A stretch of 64,000 nucleotides of DNA from Cycas panzhihuaensis (Eukaryota > Cycadophyta): assembly GCA_023213395.1 (NCBI GenBank), contig CM041465.1, positions 240,939,741 to 241,003,740 on the forward strand. Reading direction: 5' to 3'. Below are positions 34,078 through 46,577 of the stretch, in pieces (the first letter of the stretch is position 1; every line of letters starts with the position of its first letter). The notes under the pieces are model-generated. The model was not told the origin of the DNA. It worked only from the letters and a program-made list of their open reading frames with translations, and made no database searches. The translations under genes were made by a program, and so were the position numbers.

Positions 34078-34723
34078 GTTGGATATTGTGACAACAACAT
34101 TTTGAGGTTAAAATTTTGGTGTTATTTCAGCACGGTTCCCACCCCCCTAATCTTTCTTGGGGGGTTCTAAGGGGGCTGGGATCCCCCCTTGGTCAAGGGG
34201 TGCGGGGGGCATGGAACTCCCCCCGTTAAGAGGGGGTTCAGGGGCGATAGCCCCCAACTCGAAAAATTAGCCCTATAAACCTTATCAAATTGTAAAGAGA
34301 ATTAGGGTCATTCGATACAAATACCCTAGATTTTATGGCTGAGATTTATGCCTTGGATGTCCCTCTCATGTAGCCCATTTTAGGGATTTTCTTATGATGT
34401 TGTATGTAATGTAATGTACTGCAATAAGGGCGGTGGTTGGTTGTTGTTCTTGAGAGCACTCTATAACTGAGATGTACTGTTTCTCCATTCTACAGCAATA
34501 AAGCTCAATACGTTTCCTATGTGGATGTTTCCATAGCACACTACTAGGGTTTTACCATGTTATATCGAGTGCATATGTGATGTTTGGATTTCATTTCATG
34601 TTATTATATAATCTCTGATTTTAGAACTTACATGTAATTTTAAGTTTCGATTTCTATAACTTGTTATAAGAATGCAATAGATCTTGGTGGTGGTTAAAGG
34701 GTTGGGACCTTGTATTCTCAACA
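34078..34723 (+). repeat. 3' LTR of copia C
   Basis: TGTTGGATATTGTGACAACA to TTCTCAACA, 646 bp, close to the 5' LTR. The C/G-run block at about 34140-34260 is longer and can form strong stem-loops. Confidence 0.95.
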
Positions 34724-34728
34724 GGGCC
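34724..34728. repeat. Target-site duplication of copia C, right
   Basis: GGGCC, identical to 29399-29403. Confidence 0.95.
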
Positions 34729-35225
34729 TAGGAGGCTTATAAAAAAGGTCCTAGACTCTAAAAGTGCAGAATGCTAGGCTGACAAGGCATCTAGGAGACT
34801 TTTAAGCACTGGTGGGACCACAACAAACAAAGAAAATGTGGTGATTAGGCCCCAATGCAAGACAAGTAGCAAATGATAGGGTGATCAAGCCTAAAATAGG
34901 TTGTTAGGGATTACACGATGCCAAAAGGTAGTCAAGAGTGGGTTGAGGGGGTCCTAGAGTACTTGAAGGTGCTTTGAAGGTGGGATGGAGGGCTATATTA
35001 TGCCATCAGACATTTGACCCAAGTCGTCATAGGCTGAAATAATAGTTGCAAGCATAAGAGAGTAGGCGGGACAAGCATATTAACCATATAGATAATCAAT
35101 CACATGTAGAATACATCTAATTAATATTTAATTATATTATTAAGTAAATAAAGGGCAAGGTTATAGATATACTTGTGCTCACTTGGGAGGTATCATCCAT
35201 GTTCATTCCTGGTAGCCGGGAAGCA
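34724..35225 (-). repeat. 5' LTR of element B, outer end
   Basis: Continues the B LTR after the copia insert: its reverse complement matches about 13150-13650 of A. The LTR start is recognised by CATTCCTGGTAGCCGGGAAGCA, counterpart of the TGTTTCCTACTACCAGGAATG start in A. The terminal TG has become TGC/TT-like through decay. The flanking host bases after it are TTAAT. Confidence 0.75.
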
Positions 35226-37016
35226 TTAATAACCAAAAATATAATTTTATCAATAAAATATGATCGATTATATTTTTTGTAGAACCAAAAATGCAATAAA
35301 TTAGGAGATAAAAATTACTCATTGAGAAGTCAAAAATTAATTTTTTATTAAAACATTTAAGTAAAAATGACTTAATCAATGCAAAAGAGTAGTTCGAAGG
35401 GGGTGAAAATTTAAGCATAAGCTTGGAAATCATGGAGAAGTGATGATTTAAAGATAGAATCAAGAGAAAAAAAATAAAACAAGTACAAGTTTCAAGGAAA
35501 AAGAAATAAGTCAAAATGATCATAAAGGTAATATTTTATTACTATAGTTTTCACTCATCGATAAATGGAAAAATATAATAGTACAATCATTATCATTCAA
35601 CATAGATTATCAAAAAAGTAATATCACATTTCATCAAAACATAGCCTAATACAACATAGAACAAGCTTAAATTAATCGTATCAAATGTAAATAAAGTAGA
35701 AAACTTGTTATGATAATGAAGATCAATTCAGGGCTAAGTTCTGGTGAAACATTTTCCCCCTTAGCACCTAAAGCTCCTACTTCAAAAGAGGAGTAGTATG
35801 GTGAAACATGACAATGATCATGATAAAGGTTTTTTTCAAAAAGTTAAAAGGTTTAGATGAGGTATGTAAATAATAGAAACTAGTCTACAAAAGGTGCTAA
35901 AATCAAACTATATAGACCTTGATGTCACTAGAATGATAAGTTAATGAGTATTACCAAAATGCCTACCCAAATGGATAGGGCTTACACTTGATTAATTTGA
36001 AGCAACACAAAATGCACATAAACTAGATGAGACTTAAAACCTAGATGGTCATAGTTTATCTCTTGTTAAGCACATTTCAGAGGAAGGTCTTTTTCTTAGA
36101 GCATAAATGATGGATTTTCATAGTTTTTTGGGCTTATTAACAGATGACTTTTTAGAGCCTTAGACTACCATATTTTTAGCTTATTAGTAGGTGACTTTTA
36201 AGAGTCTTTCATCATAGTTTAAGCTCATTAATATGAAAAAGGGACTTAGAGATTTACACTCTCATAGTTTAAGCTCTTCAATAGGTAAGAAGGCTTAGAG
36301 CTTTTTTAGGGCAAAAAAGAAGGATTAAAATAGGAACTAGAATGAGTAAGGGATATCATATCCAGTCCTTCAAAATGCTTATCAAAAGTTGAATGAATTA
36401 AGGTCAATAATAACCCTAATTAATAAGAAATGTATTATTTTTCAATTTTAAAGAAAATTTATCCTAGAACAAATATTATAAAGAGATAATATTAACCTAA
36501 ATGAATAAAATGGATGAAAGAAATTTTTTTCCTAGAAAGTAAAGAAAAGCCCACTCCATTTTTATAAGAAAAGTTGATATATTTCATTTCATTTTTATAT
36601 GATGGATTAAAGAAATGATATCCTAAATGGCCTTGGGCCTTTACCACTTGATTTTGGAGATAATTTAAAGGGATTTTGATGAGAGACTAACTCTAGGAAG
36701 GGAGGATAGAGATGATATAGCAAGGAACTAGGTATTTGGTAAGTCTCTCTTATGATTTTTTTTTTAATTAAATTTTTTGATGAAAAATACGATAATAGAG
36801 AGTGAAAAATATGATTATAGGGCTAAAAACATGATGAAGTAATAAAAAATATGATTCTATAGTTTGGAATAAGAATTAAGTAATTGTGTTTTTTATTATG
36901 TTGTCACGCATTTAGTGTATTATTACATTTTTTAACTTTGAAAAAAAAAAAAAAATTAAAAGTTTTTTAAAAAATTAAAATTATAGTCTAACATGATTGT
37001 TTTTACTATGATATAG
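35226..37016. other. AT-rich 3' part of old element E, noncoding
   Basis: No supported gene. Very AT-rich, with a poly-A run at about 36940-36955 and repeated TTAGAGC/AAGCTCATTAAT-like pieces at 36120-36310. By position it is the 3' region of E, upstream of its antisense gene. A splice-donor-like TTGGTAAGTC lies at 36737-36746, and an acceptor with a CTAAC branch-like motif ends at 37016. Confidence 0.5.
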
Positions 37017-38560
37017 CCTCTAAAGAGAGTGGATACTAAGGAGAATAAAGGATTGGCATTCAAGGAGTTGATTAGCCACCTAATTAAGGAGGATCAACTC
37101 TATTGAGATCATGTGGTTTAACATGGGTGAATAGGTTGACTTAGTTAGTGATAAAGTATAAGATCCTTCATAATTCTATTAGTTGTTGGATCCCAGGGAG
37201 GAATGTGTTTAAAGTACAAGTTATAGGAGACATCTAGAGTACTCTTAGAGATATTAGTATGATCTTTGGAGTTAACTTACATGGGAAAAGGATCAAACTG
37301 AATAGGGTGATTGATGATGAGTCTTAAGAGGCTTATAGCCACTATTTAACTGGCTTTGCTAATTAGTTTGGTCTTCATGGGATATCCATTAAGGCAATGA
37401 GGAAGATAGAGGGGATACCTATCATATAGAAAATCATTGCTCTTCTTATTATTTTCAAGATTGCAAGGACCCAGAACTTCATAGGGGTTCCAACACAGTG
37501 GGTAGGAGTGATTAGAAAATATGAGGAGGGGGCTAGGATGAACTAAGAATAGTATATAGTAGATAGTATATGCCTTTAGTTATCCAAGATCAGAAGGTAG
37601 AGTAGAAGAGGTTTTTCTTATAGTTCTATTTTAATATATTGGCAATACAACCATATATCATTGATGAGGTTAAGTGGAGTACCAAGAGAGTTGACCATTA
37701 TAGATCTAAGAATGAATAAGTAGCACATGAGAGCTCAAATTCATAATAGGACAACTATAGTAGCAAGGAGCACACATAGCCCTTTACTAAATCAGATGAC
37801 TGGGAGGTAACTAGTAGAGGATCCATATGAGGGATTGCCCATATGGAGTGATGATGAGGTCAACATAGTTGAGAGGGCAACAATATAAGAGGCTCCTACT
37901 ACTAGTGAAGGGAGAAGAAGAGGGAGATGGAGAGGAGGTAGGGATATGCTCCAAGCAATAAATGGAGCACAAGGTGGGGATAGAGGAGGCTTTATATAGA
38001 GCATGGAGTTAGATTTGACAGATGGGTAGGGGAAGGGTGGTGATGAGAGTAGAGGAGGAGAGGAGGAGCCACCTCAAGAGGATCCCCAAGAGCCTTAAGG
38101 AGAGGCAATCTTACATCTAGGAGAGGAGATCATAATAGAATTAGCAAGAGAAGGACAATTAGTAGGTATGCAAATTAGTATATATCTTAAATATATTTGA
38201 TTAGTTTTTTTAGATTATTTACCTTTTGTATAAAAGATTGATGATAATTGATATGTTTTACATGGATGCGTGAGGAGAGCCTAACTTTTTTAGAGGTCCA
38301 AAGGATGCTTGACCTAATCTTCCCCTATGCATCCATGTCAGAGGAACCTTTAGCATAGAATATCATTGATTATATACTACTAGGGCATTGGATCAAGTAT
38401 TTCAATCCTACATTATAAGCTCAAGATATGATCTAGAACATATAGATAGAGATAAGACTTTGAGAGTTAGAGCTTAAAGTAGAAGAGGATGAACAGCATC
38501 ATCTATGGAGGATGACATTGATATAGGCCAAGGGATGAGTTACTCCATCTGAGAGTACTA
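37017..38560 (+). pseudogene. Antisense plant mobile domain-like gene, old element E
   Basis: After the acceptor GATATAG/, exon 2 begins PLKRVDTKENKGLAFKEL. It aligns with VVIAVDNYKN of B at the same distance from the acceptor. Further on are ISCWIPGRNVFKVQVIGDI, TLRDISMIFGVNLHGKRI and NFIGVPTQWVGVI, then an acidic Gly/Arg-rich linker (about 37850-38100). After an apparent intron, LEVQRMLDLIFPYASM matches exon 3 of A. DNA similarity to A and B is very low, but the protein pattern is kept. Many stops. First exon not identified. Confidence 0.6.
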
Positions 38561-39664
38561 CAGTTTAGTATGGAAGACATCTTCCATCACATAGGGAATT
38601 AACACATGGGTAGATTCTAGATAGAGGAGAGAGGGTAAAGCTAGAAGTACATGGGAGGTCTTAGTAGAGCTCACAAAGATGAGCATATTTTATAGATGGA
38701 GAGGACTTTAGAGGGAGATATGAGGTATTTTATGAGCCTCAGATGTTGTATTATGGGTCATAGAGTAATAGATGTACTATACTTATTTTATATTCCCTCT
38801 TTTATAGTATATCTTAAATATGTACTATACTTGATCATTTTCTTCATAACTTGTGTAATAAATATGATTGAATGATTGACTCTAAACTCATTCCCCCCTT
38901 TTATCCCTATTTTATAGATTAAATATGGTATAAATTCACTAGTGTGAGGATCCATGAAAGCATACAATGATTTTTCTTTATCTCTTTTTTTTTTTTTCTC
39001 TTTTACAATTTTATATATTTTTTAGATTTTTTATTAATATGTACATTATACTTTATACTCATTTCAAAGTATGAGAAGGGCCTTAAAGAAGAAAAATAAT
39101 AAGAAATAATGAAGGATAGAAAACATATAAAAGATAAAAGAAAGTAGATAGAAAAGATCAATAATTCTATTTCTATAAACATAAAACTACTTGAACAATA
39201 AATGGTAACAGGCTTATGAAAATAAAAGATGGAATAATATAAGTCCTTCTGAAAGAAAAACTTATATAATTCACATCATACTTAGGATAGATTATATAAA
39301 CATAGGCTAAAATCCATATTCATATAATATACCTTAAGAAAAACATGTTGTTTATAGAATGAAAAACTAATTCTACTCAATAAACAACTAGTTTCTTGAG
39401 TATATAGGATTCCTCATTGGATCCTTCTAGGGGTAAGAAACTTTTAGGGACTTCCTCCTTGGAAATATCCTCCTCATCCCATAATTCCCATGTGGTTCTA
39501 TCTTTTGTAACACTTTATTTTATCCTTAAACCTATGATCTTAACCTCCATAATACTCAAACTCTTATCCTAAAAAACCCATAGTTTATATTCTTTATTAA
39601 GTGGTAGTTTATATTAATTATGGAGTAGGTTGCCCTTAGAAAAATATGAGAGTTAGCTAAAATA
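38561..39664. other. Spacer after the antisense gene, element E
   Basis: No supported gene. AT-rich; a T-run at about 38985-39000. It lies between the antisense gene and the second RNase H. Confidence 0.5.
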
Positions 39665-40068
39665 TTCATCTAAGATAAAAGAGACTAGAGCATCAGCTTC
39701 AGTATTTAAAGCCCAGGGAATAAATTGCATAGTAACTGAAGAGAATAAAAATATCAATGATGAATCCTAGTGGTAAGAGGAAAAGAGCTATGAAGAATGT
39801 ATCTGATATATCCTAATAAATTAGTAAACTAAAATATAAGAGTCAGAATAAATGATAATGGGTCCATGGTAATATTGGAAAATATCAAACAATGCTCCTA
39901 TAATAACAAAGTATTCAACTTTATTGTTGGTTGGTCTAGATAAAAATAGACTAGTGGATAAGAGGGGATTTCCTAATTAGTCATAAATCACCCAAGTAGT
40001 AGCAGATAGTCCTAGGTTATGTCTACTACCTCTATCAATAAAAATACTCAATGCCATGGGAAAATAAG
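39665..40068 (-). pseudogene. Second, archaeal-type RNase H, element E
   Basis: Minus-strand translation gives ALSIFIDRGSRHNLG, then RPTNNKVEYFVIIGAL, then IIIYSDS, and finally IPWALNTEADALVSFI. The order and spacing match the copy in A. The first Asp is kept (Asn in A). The Glu of NNE is Lys (GAA to AAA), and the later Asp residues are kept. In E it lies directly between integrase and the antisense gene. In A it lies beyond the antisense gene, next to the 3' LTR. Two or more stops are present. Confidence 0.7.
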
Positions 40069-41125
40069 ATTAATATTTAGAGACACTATGACTGATAAGG
40101 AAGAGTGCAGAAATCAATCAATAAGAAGGTGGTATTGGATGAGAATAGGTTGGTTTTAATTACAAGGAGGAAAAAGAGAAAATCATAATAAGGATAAGAA
40201 TAATCAACTATAATAAAAGGTGTTAAGTAAGGTACAATCATAGCTAAGGCTATAATGAACTCAAGTAGCTAGACCCAAATATCTTGAATGACTCATCTAA
40301 ATGAACCTAACCTATTATATATATAGGTAGGGACAAAGATATCATATGACATACTCCAAATTACAAGGAGATGATAATAATATATATTTTTTAATTAATA
40401 ATTTTTTTGATTGATTTATTTATTTTTACATTTTTGTTTATGTTACTTCTTCTTCTTCTTTTTTAATATTTAGAAGAAGAAGAATATTAACCATCTAATT
40501 ATGAAATACCTTTCCCTAATACAACAAGGATTTCTCCTTTTTAATGAAACTAAGATGGAAAAATAGAAACTAAACTCCTTAAAGATTTAACTATGGTAGA
40601 AAGAGGAGATCTAAATTATAGTGTCTCTAAATATAATGGGAAAGTGGAAGAATGAGTTTTCACTTTAAAAGTGTAAATAGAGAAAACTAAGGATTACTAA
40701 AAGAAAAGAAAGATGGGTGATAAATGACAAAGAAGGAATCCGTAGAATGAAGGACTGGTATATAATGTATAACCAAGGTAGCTAATAAAGTAACTAAAGC
40801 TGATGGATAAAACTCTTATGAAGGATGAGTATTAACAACAAAGCTGGGGGACCAAATTCTTTCTTGAGAATATGGATCAAAAGAGAAAGGATTGATAACC
40901 TTATAAAAGGAGTACTCACAACCATTGCATATACTAAAAGGGGAAGTAGACTTAGATGATTATGAAGAAGATCACTTTATGAAAGTAAAGGTAGCTTAAA
41001 GGAAAGTGAAGAATAATTAAGAAAGGGAACTATCTATAATTTTAGCACTTTAAATAATGAAAATATTTAGAGCTATAGTTTATCCTCATTGTGGAGACTA
41101 GGTGTTATTATGTGTAGAACTTCCT
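40069..41125. other. Spacer between integrase and second RNase H, element E
   Basis: No supported gene. AT-rich, with a TTCTTC run at about 40446-40460 and AGAAGAAG at about 40472. No RT, gag or antisense motif seen on either strand. Confidence 0.5.
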
Positions 41126-41935
41126 CAAATATTGAGAATTTATAGGCTTCTTAAATTCTAAGCCTTCCATCATATAAGTTCGATAAGTATCATTGCTTAA
41201 ATCTTCAATAACTAGATATGATCCAACCCATTTGGGAGAGAACTTCTATTACTTACTATGGGGATATTCCAATTTAAAAAACTTTATCACTAACATAGAA
41301 TTTCTTAGGCCTAAGATACCTATCATGAGTAGCATGAACCCTAGCTTTAGAGGTTATGTTACTATGTAATGCTTGCAAATGAGTTTCATCTACTTTTTCA
41401 AGTTCTAAGGGATATGCTTCTCTCTAGAACTCTTTATCAATAAATTCTTTTAGTAAGACATGTAAGGAAGGAATCTCAACTTCTAGTAGAAGAATAACAT
41501 TGACATCATAAACCATAGAAAAAGGAGTCATGCTTGTTTCATTCTTGATTGATGTTTTGTACACCAATAATGGAAAAAATAGTTGAGTATACCAATCTCT
41601 ATAAGAAGTTGTAATGGTTTGAGCTAAAATCTTAGCTCAGGTCTTATTAAACACCTCAACTTGGCCATTTGCCTAAGGGTGATAAGGGGTAGATAGTTTA
41701 TGGATAATATGAAACTTATTACATAACTCGCTGATATGGGAATTACAAAATAAAGACCCATCGTTAGAAATAATGACATCAGGTACCCCAAATCTACAAG
41801 TAATATATTAAAAAATAAATGTAGCAATAACCATTTCAATAATAGAAACCAATGGAATAACTTCACTCCATTTGGTAAAATATTTAGTTGTAGTAATAAT
41901 AAATTTATGGCCATTAAATGAAGTTGGAAATATTT
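41126..41935 (-). pseudogene. Integrase remnant, element E
   Basis: Minus strand. It begins at FNGHKFIITTTKYFTKW, so the zinc module and first catalytic Asp are missing. Then IISNDGSLFCN shows Asn at the second Asp, SSPYHP.ANGQVEVFNKT keeps the Glu (and the shared TAG at 41675-41673), then TPFSMVYDVNVILLLEVEIP and a GPY-like block KWVGSYLVIEDLSNDTYRT, ending FYT. The 41914-41624 frame is another reading frame of this gene. The N-terminal part was lost in a deletion that also removed RNase H. Confidence 0.8.
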
Positions 41936-42960
41936 GGGTAATTCAACATCCTTCTTTAAAAGATTTGTGAGAGGCTTAGTATCTCAGGAAAAATTAACAA
42001 TAAATCATCTTAGAAAACCAAGCCTACCCAAAAAAGATTTGATCTATTTTTGAGTTTTTAGGGGGGGCATATCAACAATTACCCTTACTTTATCAGCGAC
42101 TATTCTTATTAAATTATGAGAGATGATATTACCCAACATTATTCCTAAAGTTATGGTAAAAACACATTTGGATAGATTCAAATACAAATGATACTTTCTA
42201 CATCTTTTGAAAATCATTCTCATATAATGTACATGATCTTGTCATTTATAAGAAAGGGTAAGCATATTATCTAAATATACGACAATAATATTATCGATTA
42301 GATCATGAAAAATATAGACCATTGCTCTTTGGTAAGTATCCCTAACCTAAAAGGCATGACCTTATAAATTAAGATGCCCCAAGGGGTAGTAAAAGCAGTC
42401 TTATGATGATCTCACGGTGTAATAAAAATTTGATTATATCTAGAAAAAACTATCCATAAGAGACATGACAATGAAATTGATTATTTGATCCTAAATTTGA
42501 CCAAGAAAAGGAAGAGGAAAGTTGTATTTGGGATAAGAATTGTTAATATCATGAAAGTCAATGCAGATTTGAATTAAGTTATTCTTCTTAGCAACTGGGA
42601 CTATATTTGAAACCCATAGAGAGTAATCAATTCTCTTAATGAATCTAACTTTTAACAGTTTCTTGATTCCTATTTGATAGCAATAGAAAGACGTGGGTGA
42701 CTAGGTCTTGATTTTTGGCATTTGAGTTTAATATTAGGAGAAATAGTGAGATTATATTCGATGGCGTAAGGATCAAGACCCTACATATCATTGTAATCCT
42801 AAGCAAAAACTAAATGAAACTTATGAAAGAGATCTTTAAATTGAGAAATCTCTTGAGGAGTAGAATTAGTTCAAAGCTTAATAATTTTAGGAGTATCCCT
42901 CAATTCTAAGTTGATATATATAATTTCTTCCATGAGTATAGAATTACCCTCTTCAAAATG
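41936..42960 (-). pseudogene. Reverse transcriptase, element E
   Basis: Minus-strand landmarks: WVSNIVPVAKKNNLIQIC, IDFHDINNSYPKYNFPLP, SLMDSFF, the catalytic box YLDNM (second Asp to Asn), YHLYLNLSKCVFTI, then DTKPLTNLLKKDVELPKYF, where it jumps straight into integrase. The domain order is the same as in A and B. Frame changes occur around 42350 and 42450. This is the oldest-looking RT in the window. Confidence 0.82.
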
Positions 42961-43570
42961 AGGAGTAGGCCTATAGAAGAAACTACCTCCTGAAGTTGGG
43001 AATGGTTCATTAGTGGTGAATCAAGTTATATAATCTTTGAAAAACCCAATTTATGATGACAAGAGGGAAGATTAAGAGTTGATCCTACTAGATACTCAAG
43101 GATCACCTTGTCATTTTTAAAATGATCTAAATGAAAGAGGTCAATGAGGAGAATAGTTTTAGTTAGATCAATAGACAAGGAAAATGACTTAAAACATAGG
43201 GGATCATCAAACAAAGAGTTTGGATAACTAGGTACAAACTTAATGATTGAAGAGACTTGAGGAAAATGAATGGGTCTATCAATAAATTCCCAAGTTGAAA
43301 TGAAAGTCTATTCAAAGATTGATAAATGGGATAAGAGGAATGAGAAGTAGATGAAGAACCTAGTTTAATATGGATAATTTCAACCAAATTAACACCCTTT
43401 ACTTCTCCCTAAGAAGGTGGTATTTCAATGGGAAAATGTTTTCCTAAACTTAGATATTAAAAGAAATATTCTAAGGAGTTGGATGACTCACCAGGTTTAA
43501 AGAAAGCCTCAATGAGAGGAACTGATTATTTAATAGGATTTGGCCTACATTTAATAATCTTTAATTTGCC
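42961..43570 (-). pseudogene. Linker between protease and RT, element E
   Basis: Broken frames, the longest 43387-43163 and 43214-43026. The end HLDHFKNDKVILEYLVGST matches the YFEDDEALLEHLVGSAP-type end of the linker in A. The rest has diverged beyond recognition. No catalytic motif. Confidence 0.5.
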
Positions 43571-43990
43571 CTCATGGATGAATCAAAGTTCATCAAAAGG
43601 GAAAGAATAAATAATAGCCACTTGGATAATACAAGGTCTACCCAAAATGATATTATATTCTAGGTTAAGATCGATAATGGCTAGTTTGGTATAAACTGGC
43701 TTTTCTTGCAGGGTCAATGTGAGAGTGACTTGACTGAGGAGAACTTTTTAATTCCTATTATATCCTTGGAAAATCCACTCACAAGGGTCAAAGACTAAAA
43801 TCTCTAGATCCTCAACAAGACAAAGGGGGATTACATTAATGTATGATCCCTCATTGATGATGACACATTTAATATTGATATCATCCTTAATAATTTCAAT
43901 GTAGAATGGGGGTATATCATTCAAAGCATGAGTGGTATGAGTAGGCAATATGGATAAATCAAAAGAAAGTATAGAAATAGATGAATTAAC
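43571..43990 (-). pseudogene. Aspartic protease region, element E
   Basis: The frame 43948-43748 reads PFYIEIIKDDINIKCVIINE then GSYINVIPLCLVEDLEILVF. Its active-site segment INEGS has Asn-Glu where A has Asp-Asn. Unlike A, B and F there is no stop just ahead of the active site; the codon there is read as Lys/Cys. It is followed by DLEYNIILGRPCII-like text near 43650. Confidence 0.65.
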
Positions 43991-45370
43991 TATAGCAAGA
44001 ACTCCTAATACATCAAATAGAAGCTAAAGTTTCTCAAGACAACATTTTAGTAGATCTATAACTAAAATACCAATAATAATAGTCTTTAACTCATTGACCA
44101 AGGAAATAATCCATCCTTCAAATTAGAGGGAATGGATATAAACCTAATAGGATGAGGGGGAATAAGAGGTAAAAAATTAGTATTTTTATACATCAAATGA
44201 TTTGGATGAACTTGCACTCTTCGTAATCTCCTATATGTTGATAGTTCTCTTAGTCCCATCACCTTTAGGAGGTGGGTAAGCTTGACTATTAGTACACTTC
44301 ATCAAAGTATTAGAAGGGATAGTAGTCTTCTTAGATGAATTAGAACTAGAGGGTTCATCTTCCTTATCTTGCACGCATTTTACCATGCCTTATAATCTTT
44401 ATTTCCTTTATCTTTATGTTGAGGTAGAGAGTCTTTGTGAATCATTTGGTCTTTAGATGTTTTAGAAGGATAATTTATTTAAATATTTATATTTTAGGTT
44501 ATGGACTAAACTATATGATATTTTCTTATATAGTGGGTGTCTGTTTAGTGGTAAGGATACTACTTTTTCTTTCTAAAAGGAGGACAAGGTGTAGGTGGAA
44601 CTTATTTCTTTTTCCCTTTAGTAAGATAAATAACATTTGTTTCTTAAGAAGACTAACTTTCTATAAGACCACCAACATGTAACTTGGTGTTGATCACATG
44701 CTCTAATGACCTAATTGAAGAAGTTAGATGATCATAGGTTGGCTCAAGATGAGAATTCTAAGTGGTTTAAATGGTCTATTTAAAAGGGATATATTTCTTA
44801 GCCTTTTTAATACCTACTTATATTTCAAACATTTTTAATGCTAAACATTAATCAACAACTTCTTCATATATTTGAGAACTAAGCTTGAGTACTTTAAGAT
44901 GGACATATGGCCTTAAATCATTGGTAAATAGATAAAAAAGGAGACTAGGATCAAGTCAAGAATGGCACACATGTACTTGGTCTTGAAATATCCTCACAAA
45001 GTCACTAGAAGTTTGATCATGATTTTGTTTAATGGCCAAAAGTGATTTAATGTTAGATTTAAAGGTCTTGTTACATCAAAGTAATTAATGAAAGAGTCAA
45101 CCAATTATTGAAATAAGAGAATAGAAGTAGAGAGAAGATGATAAACCCACTTCAGTGAATCACCTTGAAGTGATTTAGGGAACAAGCATATTATGAGATA
45201 GTCATATTGCATGAAATCAATACAGGTAAGGCAAAATTCTTATATATGGAAATCTAGGTCTTAAGAAGAGTCATCTAAGAATTTAGTTAACTTAGGTAAG
45301 AATGGAGTCATAGGAGATAATAGGACCTCACACAGAAAAGGAGACTTCATATAGTCAAAGAAAGGATTCC
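43991..45370 (-). pseudogene. Gag core and C-terminal region, element E
   Basis: Minus-strand translation around 44900-45200 gives pieces of the gag core (SLLAIKQNHDQTSSDFVRIF and FITLM-type helices), with many stops and frame changes. From 44000 to 44750 only a Lys/Ser-rich stretch remains. Assignment rests on position between protease and the Pro-rich extension and on the DFVR motif. Confidence 0.5.
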
Positions 45371-46400
45371 TTGGCCTTAACATGGTAGAGTGTTAAGGTA
45401 AGGATGATGGGTGTATGATGGTAGAAGAAATAGGTTGTTATTATTGGGGCAAAGAATAGGCTAGAAGAGATGATAAAAGACTAAACCTAACTATGGGGTT
45501 TACTATAGAATTACTTTGAGGCATAAGGTATTGATAAAAAATAGGATTGAATGAAGCAAGAGGGATTTGTTGAGGGACTAATCTAGGAATTTGAGATGAA
45601 GAGGTAAGATTAGCAAATCCCAAAGCTTGAGATTGACTAACTGAGGAATAAGAATAAATGGGGTAAGAATGAGGAATAGGTTAGGAAGAAGAAACTATAT
45701 TAGAAAACTTAGAAGAAGAGATGTGAGTTCTAACATCTTAGCATATAACTCTATGGGAAATTTTAGTTGGTAATTAAGTTGAGGTAGTAACAAGGTGAGA
45801 AGAAGCTACTCTACTAGGATACTAATATATAGGTTATGGGATTGAAGAAGATAGACCTAATTGTTTAGAGGTAGGGATATAAGAAGGACTAAGATTACCT
45901 TAAACTAGTGTAGTAGAAGTTCCCTTATATGTAGAAGATACTACATGAGCAGAATGGATTTGAATTTTTAATATGGAAGCTGAGGGGAGAGGCTGAGAAT
46001 AAATGAATTTATAATCTTCAACCTCTCTCAAAGGAGGAGAGTGTGGCCTATGTAAGGGAGGATGGGAAGGCAAGGGTGATTGGTTAACATCAAAAGTAAT
46101 AGAAGGCTCGACTTGTATAGACTCATATTCCTCATATAATGGATTAAATTGATAGTATTGAGGAGAGTTTATTATGGTATGAGTCTTTGGGTAAAAAGGA
46201 TCTTGATATTTGAGCATATGAAGAGGAGTAGGAACCTTGGTAAGAACTAACTTATAAGAAGATGGGGGTGCTTGAGTGGGAAGAGATTTTTCTTGTACAA
46301 AAGAAGGATTCATAAGAGAAGTACCACCATAGAATTTGGAGGGCTCAAGGTATACTTTCTCCATAGGTATTTCACACAATTGGGTTGAATCTTAAAAAAG
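45371..46400 (-). pseudogene. Pro-rich N-terminal gag extension, element E
   Basis: The frame 46379-45900 (159 codons) reads through a Pro/Ser/Tyr-rich segment with FNPLYEEYESIQVEPSITFD, matching the YKEHPEGSTSFEVPSISYD-type segment of A in style and position. The frame 45623-45441 follows. No known fold; likely disordered. Confidence 0.5.
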
Positions 46401-46577
46401 ATAAATATAAGTATCTTGTATATGATGTTCTAGAGGATCAACATAAGAGGATGAAATTTCATTTCTAGAGCATGAGGGTTGAATTTAAAAATCAGGAAGA
46501 GGACCTTAAAGTCTCAAATATCCCCTTTAGGTAGGAGGTGAAGTTTGTATTATGTTAAATAAAAAATAAATGGTAAT

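Larger units (their letters stand above)
29404..34723 (+). mobile_element. Ty1/copia element C (Tork/Tnt1-like), complete with both LTRs
   Basis: About 5.3 kb, with LTRs of 634 and 646 bp, an initiator-Met type PBS, gag, protease, integrase, RT and RNase H in copia order, a polypurine tract and a perfect 5-bp TSD. It sits inside the LTR of B and is therefore younger than B. Its LTRs differ mostly by transitions, about 7 in 100 by eye. The gag start codon and several later codons are mutated, so it is inactive. Confidence 0.95.

Noticed and set aside
44437-44682. 81-codon plus-strand frame in E
   Set aside because: AT-rich region opposite decayed gag; no family resemblance.
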